This document shows, piece by piece, positions 58,917-64,000 of a stretch of DNA of 64,000 nt (position 1 is its first letter; every line of letters begins with the position of its first letter). The notes under the pieces were generated by a model that was given only the letters and a program-made list of their open reading frames with translations, had not been told where the DNA came from and ran no database searches. Made by a program: the position numbers and the translations under genes. The stretch lies in NCBI RefSeq assembly GCF_005937985.2, contig NZ_CP042172.1, positions 620,001 through 684,000 of the forward strand. The letters run 5' to 3'. The DNA is from Arthrobacter sp. KBS0702. GTDB lineage: Bacteria > Actinomycetota > Actinomycetes > Actinomycetales > Micrococcaceae.

Positions 58917-59432
58917 TTAGTGGGAGTTCGCGTCGTCGCCGAGGTACTGGGCCATCAGCGGCTGGCTGGCGCGGCGCGTAATGGCCAAGGCCCGTTCAAT
59001 GTTTCCCGCCGTCGTCAGTTGCTCCAGCATCCCGGCCGGATCGCCGGAACCGGCGGGCAGCTGCAGGCCCTGAAGCATCTCCTCGCTGGCGCGGGCCGTG
59101 TCGCCGAGCCGGGCCAACAACTGGCGCAGACCGTCCAGATGCTCCTGCAGGACCGTCGGCCAGGAACCCGGCGGGGCGGCCGCAATCAGTTCAACCAGCG
59201 TCGCCTGCGCCGGCAGGCCCCACTCGGCCGCCACGGCCGCCGACTCGACATTCCTGGCCAGGGCTTCGAATCGCAGACGGTCCAGTACCGACTCCACCTC
59301 GGACGCGGTAAAGGTCAGCCAGTGGGTGTTGCCGGCAGCCACGTGCAGGCGCTGGGTTTCCAGCCTGAACAGGAGTAGTTCCAACTGCCGCCGCTCCTGC
59401 CACAGCGCCGCCGAAAGATCCCCTGCACCCAT
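58917..59432 (-). CDS. FlgN-like protein (copy 2)
   Basis: 171 aa, starting MGAGDLSAALWQERRQLELLLFRLETQRL at the ATG 59432; the ATG at 59441 is 1 nt from the AAGGG site, too close to be used. It aligns end to end with the flgN-like protein at 32332 (LSxxLWxER, AGxxxWL, SEVExVLxxL, LARxxExAxVAxxWGLPxxATLxELxAAAPxGxW). It is convergent with csrA (6-nt gap) and divergent from the sigma gene. A chaperone for another hook-associated or filament protein is likely. Confidence 0.8.
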   Translation of the reverse strand: MGAGDLSAALWQERRQLELLLFRLETQRLHVAAGNTHWLTFTASEVESVLDRLRFEALARNVESAAVAAEWGLPAQATLVELIAAAPPGSWPTVLQEHLDGLRQLLARLGDTARASEEMLQGLQLPAGSGDPAGMLEQLTTAGNIERALAITRRASQPLMAQYLGDDANSH

Positions 59433-59657
59433 GGGCCCCATTCCCTTGCCATCCCGGCCAAATTACGGCATTCCGCATTTTCCGCCAAGCTTTTCCCTGA
59501 GGCTACACGCAGATTCCAGATCAGGTGATAGGTTTCGTTCTGGGTGCTGCGCCCGAGCTTCGAACACCGCCTCCCATGGGGGGAGCGCGGGACCGTTTGC
59601 GGGTGCGGCTCTCAGGGTTTTAAAGCTCCTGATCCGGTCTCATGGGGGGACACACTA

Positions 59658-60476
59658 TTGAATCGCGTGGAACGCAACGAGATGGTCACCCAGCACCTTC
59701 CGCTGGTGGGTTATCTCGTCTCAGATTTGTGCTCGAAGGCGTCCCACCTCTCGCGCGATGATTTGGCGTCGGCTGGCGCCGTTGCCTTGATTACGTCGGC
59801 AGACTCCTTCGACCCGGACCTTGGCGTGCCCTTCGGCGCCTTCGCACGGCGTCGCATCCTTGGCGCCTTCGCGGACGAGATGCGGGCCAGCGACTGGGCC
59901 ACCCGCTCCGCGCGCCGCCGGATCAAAGAGACCATGTCCGTCCAGGAGACCCTCGCCGCCGCCCTCGGCCGCACGCCTTCGGTGGATGAGATTGCCTCCG
60001 CGCTGGGCGTCCAGCAAAGCGTGGTGGAAGCGGCGCTGGCAGATGCGTCCCGCACGCTCACGCCGCTCGACGACGCCGTTGTGGACACGCTGGCGGCGGA
60101 AACCCTGTCGCCGGAGCACTCGGTGCTTGCTGACGAACGTCTCCAGTACCTCCGGGCCGCCGTGAAGTCCCTGCCCGAGCGGATGCGCTACGTGGTCGAG
60201 GAGATCTACTTCGGCGACCGCACCGTCAAGGACCTGGCAGCTGAACTGGGTTCCACGCACGCGGCCGTGTCGCAGCAGCGCGCCGAAGCGATCCGGCTGA
60301 TGCGCGACGGCCTCACCGCCCACTACGCAGACGACCCGGACCAGGGCTTCGAACCGCAGTCGCGGATCACGCCGCGCCGCCGGAACGATTACCTTGCCCA
60401 GTTGTCCGAAGCGACCGCCGGAGGGATCACCCGGGCCATCTTCCCGCAGGGGCCGATGCTGAACCAGGCCGTCTAA
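59658..60476 (+). CDS. fliA: FliA/WhiG-type flagellar sigma factor
   Basis: About 272 aa; TTG at 59658 lies 7-8 nt after GGGGGGA and fits the family start, with ATG 59682 as alternative. Regions: VTQHLPLVGYLVSDLCSKASHLSRDDLASAGAVALITSADSFDPDLGVPFGAFARRRILGAFADEMR (sigma region 2), ALGRTPSVDEIASALGV (region 3), and LPERMRYVVEEIYFGDRTVKDLAAELGSTHAAVSQQRAEAIRLMRDGL (region 4). It probably reads the four CTWAC-N15-GCCGATAA-type promoters here. No FlgM-like anti-sigma gene is adjacent. Confidence 0.92.
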   Translation: MNRVERNEMVTQHLPLVGYLVSDLCSKASHLSRDDLASAGAVALITSADSFDPDLGVPFGAFARRRILGAFADEMRASDWATRSARRRIKETMSVQETLAAALGRTPSVDEIASALGVQQSVVEAALADASRTLTPLDDAVVDTLAAETLSPEHSVLADERLQYLRAAVKSLPERMRYVVEEIYFGDRTVKDLAAELGSTHAAVSQQRAEAIRLMRDGLTAHYADDPDQGFEPQSRITPRRRNDYLAQLSEATAGGITRAIFPQGPMLNQAV

Positions 60477-60491
60477 GGCCGATCCGGTCCG

Positions 60492-60511
60492 TTACTAAGC
60501 TCACTTAGTAA
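60492..60511. promoter_or_regulatory. Palindrome TTACTAAG-CTCA-CTTAGTAA
   Basis: A perfect 8-bp dyad with a 4-nt centre, about 100 bp before dps and just after the sigma gene. A likely operator for dps, for example of a MarR-type regulator; also possibly a terminator of fliA, though it lacks a T-tract. Confidence 0.5.
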
Positions 60512-60611
60512 GCTGACCGTGAAATTCAGCCGCGGCCATCGCGGGTGCGTTCTCACTGGGGTAGCGTCTGAGGCATAACGACGTACCAGCCGTTCCAATC
60601 AAGGAGGATGC

Positions 60612-61094
60612 ATGAAAGCAACACCCACCCTGACAAGCAACCTGCAGGCCGTTCTCGTGGACCTGATTGAACTCCACGTTCAGGGCAAGCAGGCACACTG
60701 GAACATCGTGGGCACGAACTTCCGCGACCTCCACCTCCAGCTGGATGAGATTATCGAAGCTGCCCGCGGTTTCGCTGACGACCTCGCCGAGCGGATGCGC
60801 GCCCTCCACGCGCTGCCTGACGGCCGCAGCTCGACGGTTTCCAAGTCCACCGCGCTGGCGGAATTCCCTGCCGGCTTGATCAACACCAAGGACGCGATCG
60901 ACAAGATCGTCGCCGCGCTTGAGGCCGCCGTCGGCACCATGCGCAAGGTGCACGACGAGGTGGATGAGGAAGACCCCACCACTGCCGACCTGCTGCATGA
61001 ATTCATTGCCAAGTTCGAGCAGTTCGCCTGGATGGTGAACGCCGAAACCATGCGTGCGTCCGCCAGCGTCACCACGCCGGACACCAAGAAGTAG
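60612..61094 (+). CDS. dps: Dps-family ferritin-like DNA-protection protein
   Basis: A 160-aa four-helix protein. VDLIELHVQGKQAHWNIVGTNFRDLHLQLDEIIEAARGFADDLAERM contains the Dps ferroxidase-site residues (His 30 region, HLQLDE with Asp/Glu), and DLLHEFIAKFEQFAWMVNAE the final helix. It oxidises and stores iron and protects DNA during oxidative stress. Ideal ribosome binding site AAGGAGG 5-6 nt before the ATG; terminator follows. Confidence 0.94.
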   Translation: MKATPTLTSNLQAVLVDLIELHVQGKQAHWNIVGTNFRDLHLQLDEIIEAARGFADDLAERMRALHALPDGRSSTVSKSTALAEFPAGLINTKDAIDKIVAALEAAVGTMRKVHDEVDEEDPTTADLLHEFIAKFEQFAWMVNAETMRASASVTTPDTKK

Positions 61095-61113
61095 CAGGCC
61101 AGCGCCTTCCAAG

Positions 61114-61155
61114 CGTCCGGCGCCGGGTTCCCACCCGGCGTCGGACGTTCGCTTT
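61114..61155 (+). terminator. Terminator after dps
   Basis: A 15-bp stem (61114-61128 with 61133-61147, one G-T pair, loop TCCC) is followed by a T-rich tail TTCGCTTTT. Confidence 0.85.
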
Positions 61156-61191
61156 TAAGCGACCGGGCAAGGCGCCGGCTGGCGCTGACGG

Positions 61192-62769
61192 TCAGTGCGC
61201 CGTCGGCACTTTACGCAGGACGACGGCGGCCAGGACGGCAGCGCCGGCCATCAGCACCAGTGCGATGGCGGCCGTGATGTGGACGCCGGAATCGAAGGCG
61301 CTCCTGGCGGCAGCCGTCACGGCCTCCGCCAGCGGTGCCGGGAGGGTCCGGGCCAGCTCGGCCGCGCCGGCAAGGGTTTCGCCCGCCTTGTGGACCGCCC
61401 CGGGGCCGGCCTGGGCGACGCCGGCGGGAAGCTGCAGGTTGCGCTGGTACGATGCCGTGAGAATGGAACCGAGGATGGCTGTGCCGAGCAGGGAACCGAC
61501 CTCGTAGCCGGTTTCCGAAATGGCCGCCGCGGCGCCCGATTTCGCTGCCGGGACCGACCCCAGGATGAGGTCGTTGGAGATAGTTTCGGCCGCGCCGACG
61601 CCCAGGCAGAGCACCAGCAGGGCTGCCAGCAACAGCCCTGGGCCGGCACCGTGGTCGCCCAGGGCCACCAAGGCATATCCCGTAGCGCTCAGCAGTAGTC
61701 CGCCCGCGACCACAATGCCCGGGCGGATCTTGCGCACCAGCGGGACCACGAGCAGGCCCGCGACGACCGTGGCGGCCAGGGCCGGGACCATCGCCAGGCC
61801 GGACTCCGACGGCGACTGGCCCTCCAGCAGCTGCAGGTGCTGGGCGAGGAAGAGGATGAAACCGTTGTAGGAAAACAGGGCCAGGACGTTGGCTGTGATG
61901 GCGGGGCTGAAAACAGGATTGCCAAAGAGGCTGAGGTCCAGCAGGGGAGCGGCCGACGCCGATGCCGCCAGCCGGCGCTGGCGGCGGACGAAGGCGTAGC
62001 CCATCAGCAGGCCGACGCCGAGGGCAGCCAGCGGTTCCGGCGCCGGGCCGTGGGTCGCCAGGATCTTAATGGCGTAGACCGCCGGGACCATGGCCAGCAG
62101 GGACAGCGCGATACTGGGCGCGTCCACGGGGCCTGGGTTTGGGTCGCGCGATTCCGGAATCAGGGCGGGGCCCAGGACCAGCAGCGGCAGGATGATGGGC
62201 ACCGCGACGAGCAGGACAGCACCCCACCAGAGGTGTTCCACCAGCCAGCCGCCCAGGATCGGTCCCAGCGCGGCGCCACCGGAGAAGCCGGCAGCCCAGA
62301 TCGCCACCGCGAGCCGGCGCCGGTTGGGTTCCGGGAAGATGTTCCTGATCAGCGACAGCGTGGATGGCATCAGCATGGCGCCGAAGAAGCCGAGCCCGGC
62401 CCGGCCGGCGATCAGCCACGCCGCACCGGGGGCGAAGGCCGTCACCGCGGAGACTGCTGCGAAGCCAGCACTGCCGACAAACAGCAGCCGGCGCCGGCCG
62501 ATCCTGTCGCCCAGGCTGCCCATCCCCACGAGCAGGCCGGCCAGGACCAGCGGGTACGCATCGACAATCCAGAGCAGTTCCACGCCGGTGGCATCCAGGC
62601 TGCGGGCAATCGCCGGCAGCGCGAAGGTCAGGGCCGTGTTGTCCACGGCCACCAGCAGCACCGGGAACATCAGCAGGGACAACGCCAGCCAGTCGTGCCA
62701 GGGTGCGCGTGGCGCCGGCGTGGAGGCCGCCGCCGGGCGGGCGTGTGCGGACAGGGGTGCGGTGTTCAT
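61192..62769 (-). CDS. MFS multidrug exporter, DHA2 (14-TM) type
   Basis: A 525-aa transporter with about 14 TM helices. DNTALTFALPAIARSLDATGVELLWIVDAYPLVLAGLLVGMGSLGDRIGRRRLLFVGS contains motif D1 and the motif A G-x-L-x-D-R-x-G-R. Motif C-type glycines occur in FFGAMLMPSTLSLIRNIF and FSGGAALGPILGGWLVEHLWW. Resembles QacA/SmvA proteins. The divergent TetR gene and the shared palindrome indicate drug-inducible expression. Confidence 0.92.
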   Translation of the reverse strand: MNTAPLSAHARPAAASTPAPRAPWHDWLALSLLMFPVLLVAVDNTALTFALPAIARSLDATGVELLWIVDAYPLVLAGLLVGMGSLGDRIGRRRLLFVGSAGFAAVSAVTAFAPGAAWLIAGRAGLGFFGAMLMPSTLSLIRNIFPEPNRRRLAVAIWAAGFSGGAALGPILGGWLVEHLWWGAVLLVAVPIILPLLVLGPALIPESRDPNPGPVDAPSIALSLLAMVPAVYAIKILATHGPAPEPLAALGVGLLMGYAFVRRQRRLAASASAAPLLDLSLFGNPVFSPAITANVLALFSYNGFILFLAQHLQLLEGQSPSESGLAMVPALAATVVAGLLVVPLVRKIRPGIVVAGGLLLSATGYALVALGDHGAGPGLLLAALLVLCLGVGAAETISNDLILGSVPAAKSGAAAAISETGYEVGSLLGTAILGSILTASYQRNLQLPAGVAQAGPGAVHKAGETLAGAAELARTLPAPLAEAVTAAARSAFDSGVHITAAIALVLMAGAAVLAAVVLRKVPTAH

Positions 62770-62773
62770 GGAG

Positions 62774-62805
62774 CTTAACTATACCGTCTGGCCGGTATAG
62801 TTAAG
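62774..62805. promoter_or_regulatory. TetR-type operator between the exporter and regulator
   Basis: Perfect 13-bp arms CTTAACTATACCG (62774-62786) and CGGTATAGTTAAG (62793-62805) around TCTGGC. It begins 5 bp before the exporter start and ends 33 bp before the regulator start, and contains TATAGT/TATACC promoter-like sequence on both strands. Confidence 0.85.
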
Positions 62806-62837
62806 AAATGCACTTCCTGACAGGCATGATGTAACCC

Positions 62838-63377
62838 ATGGCCAGAAAACCCGTCGCCCGCGAAGCCGTCCTCGACGCCTTCGAATCCCTGCTCATCGCC
62901 GAGGGGGAACGCGCCGCGACGCTGGATGCGGTGGCCCGGCTGGCAGGCGTCTCCAAGGGCGGCCTGCTGTACCACTTCCCGAACAAGGAGGCCATGGTCT
63001 CGGTGCTGCTGGAGCGCCTGGACCGGCTCCTCGCGGCGGACCTCGACGCCATGGCGGCCGCTCCCGAAGGCGCCGCGGCCTACTTCATCAAGTCCTCGGT
63101 GTGGGCCGACACACCGCTGGACCGGGTGTTCGTGGCCGCCACCCGGCTGGCCGAAGTCGCGCACGCCGAGACCCTGCGCCGGATGGCCGGCGTCCAGGCC
63201 AGCTGGCTGGCGCTGCTGGCGGCCGACGTCGGCCCCGCGATGGCGAAGGCCGTGCTGTACATGGGGGACGGGCTGTACTTCAACGCCATGCTGGCGCGGA
63301 GCCCCGGTGAGGCGCCACTGACGGAAGCCAGCGACGTCGAGAGGCTGCTGGCCGCCGTCGAGCGGCTGCGCGCCTGA
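62838..63377 (+). CDS. TetR-family transcriptional regulator
   Basis: A 179-aa repressor. The N-terminal helix-turn-helix (about 1-50) reads VLDAFESLLIAEGERAATLDAVARLAGVSKGGLLYHFPNKEAMV. The C-terminal domain is a TetR_C-like helical ligand domain. It is divergent from the DHA2 exporter with a 32-bp palindrome between them, so it very likely represses the exporter and itself. Confidence 0.92.
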   Translation: MARKPVAREAVLDAFESLLIAEGERAATLDAVARLAGVSKGGLLYHFPNKEAMVSVLLERLDRLLAADLDAMAAAPEGAAAYFIKSSVWADTPLDRVFVAATRLAEVAHAETLRRMAGVQASWLALLAADVGPAMAKAVLYMGDGLYFNAMLARSPGEAPLTEASDVERLLAAVERLRA

Positions 63378-63480
63378 GCGAGCGTCCCAACTGGGGTCTG
63401 CGGCGGCGCCCGGAGCGTAACCTGAACCGCGCCGGGTGCCGGAGTTTGCGGACGCGTCTCCGGCATAGGACAATGGAAGT

Positions 63481-63496
63481 TGTGACTGCGGTCACG
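63481..63496. promoter_or_regulatory. CRP/GlxR-like site upstream of the glycine riboswitch
   Basis: TGTGA-CTGCGG-TCACG matches the CRP-family consensus TGTGA-N6-TCACA with one mismatch. It lies about 35 bp before the riboswitch, where a promoter for the gcv transcript is expected. Confidence 0.5.
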
Positions 63497-63518
63497 AGCA
63501 ACTGAATATGCCTTTGAT

Positions 63519-63728
63519 CTGCGGCGGGAGAGTTCTGCAAGTAGGTACAAGCAGGCGCCGTAGGAGCAAACCCTCCCCAGGAATCTCTCAGGCCCATGTA
63601 CCGCCGCGGCAAGGCAACTCTGGAAAGCAGCAAGCGCGTCTCGTGACGCGCCGTGCTCACCGACGGTGCAAGCGGAGCCCTGCGAAAGCGGCTGCGCGGA
63701 AACTCTCAGGTCCAATACAGAGCGGGGA
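63519..63728 (+). promoter_or_regulatory. Tandem glycine riboswitch
   Basis: Two gcvT-type aptamers lie in tandem. The first (about 63519-63629) has GCGGGAGAG at its start, CCAGGAATCTCTCAGG in the middle and AACTCTGGAAAGCAG at its end. The second (about 63631-63728) has GGTGCAAGCGGAG, GGAAACTCTCAGG and ends CAGAGCGGGGAGG. The gene that follows is gcvP, so it activates glycine cleavage when glycine is abundant. The 404-bp gap 63378-63781 holds this, the CRP-like site and no gene. Confidence 0.93.
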
Positions 63729-63781
63729 GGAACCCGAATCAATGTGGCGTACCCTGCGCCGCCTTAGTTATGGAGTTCCTT

Positions 63782-64000
63782 GTGACTGTTACCTCAGCCT
63801 CCACGTCCTTCGTTGACCGGCACATCGGCGCGCGCCGCCAGGCCGACCTCGACACCATGCTGAAGGCCGTCGGCTACGACACCGTCGACGCGCTGGTGGA
63901 TACCGCCGTTCCGAAGGACATCCGGCAGGACTCCGACTTGGCGCTCGCAGCAGCGCTGAGCGAAGTCGAAGTGCTGGCCGAACTGCGCAAGCTGGCAGCC
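63782..64000 (+). CDS. gcvP: Glycine dehydrogenase (decarboxylating) GcvP, N-terminus only
   Basis: 73 codons up to the window edge. TSFVDRHIGARRQADLDTMLKAVGYDTVDALVDTAVPKDIR is the conserved GcvP start. P-protein of the glycine cleavage system, PLP-dependent. GTG at 63782 with TGGAG 6 nt upstream is preferred; an in-frame ATG at 63770 lacks a ribosome binding site. Controlled by the riboswitch immediately upstream. Confidence 0.93.
   Translation, partial: MTVTSASTSFVDRHIGARRQADLDTMLKAVGYDTVDALVDTAVPKDIRQDSDLALAAALSEVEVLAELRKLAA

Noticed and set aside
1..64000. CRISPR array, prophage or insertion sequence
   Set aside because: No regularly spaced repeats, cas genes, integrase, transposase or phage structural genes were seen; the only near-identical long repeat is the 104-bp pair.

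Overview
The window is high-GC, densely packed actinobacterial DNA. The gene content (DUF4193 and DUF4032 proteins, OtsAB trehalose synthesis, the LutABC/LctP lactate locus, GTG/TTG starts and leaderless-type promoters, and a flagellar cluster without LP-ring genes) fits a motile Micrococcaceae member such as Arthrobacter, Pseudarthrobacter or Paenarthrobacter. This assignment comes from gene families and style, not from a database search.

Positions 1-12.7 kb are mainly carbon uptake. A LacI regulator (cut by the left edge) and a GH13 alpha-glucosidase face away from a maltose-type ABC operon (binding protein, MalF-like and MalG-like permeases) that ends in a second GH13 enzyme. LacI-type operators lie between them. 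The operon has no ATPase; a MsmX/UgpC-type ATPase is encoded about 5 kb downstream. A FAD-linked oxidase and a DUF4032 protein lie in between. Positions 12.9-17.4 kb hold a VOC protein with a probable leaderless mRNA, a four-repeat hydrophilic protein, otsB-otsA, and a membrane-anchored DsbA-like thioredoxin. tRNA-Thr(UGU) follows, then an orphan secreted protein bracketed by two copies of a 104-bp palindromic element.

Positions 18.6-27.2 kb are a lactate locus: lctP-lldR-dld on the minus strand and lutABC on the plus strand, sharing an intergenic region with three TGGTCNGACCA operators. Small stress or unknown genes and a secreted protein follow (27.4-29.6 kb).

Positions 29.6-60.5 kb are a nearly continuous flagellar regulon. 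Minus strand: flgN-flgK-flgL-fliW. Plus strand: flagellin; fliD-fliS-(small FliT-position gene); flgBC-fliEFGHIJ-NlpC/P60 hydrolase-fliK-flgDE; then, after an inserted convergent cytochrome P450, flbD-motAB-fliMNOPQR-flhBA-flhF-like-csrA. A second flgN-like gene and a FliA-type sigma factor close it. Four promoters share CTWAC-N15-GCCGATAA-like sequence, so one sigma factor probably drives the regulon. The flagellin leader carries a hairpin-loop GGA and a Shine-Dalgarno GGA, suggesting FliW-CsrA control as in Bacillus. Unusual parts are an NlpC/P60 enzyme in place of FlgJ, an FlhF-like protein without a P-loop, a FliM without the usual CheY-binding peptide, an N-terminally extended FliP, and two FlgN paralogues. 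No FlgF/FlgG, FlgM or chemotaxis genes are visible here.

Positions 60.6-64 kb carry dps, a DHA2-type MFS exporter with a divergent TetR regulator and shared operator, and a tandem glycine riboswitch leading into gcvP, which is cut by the right edge.
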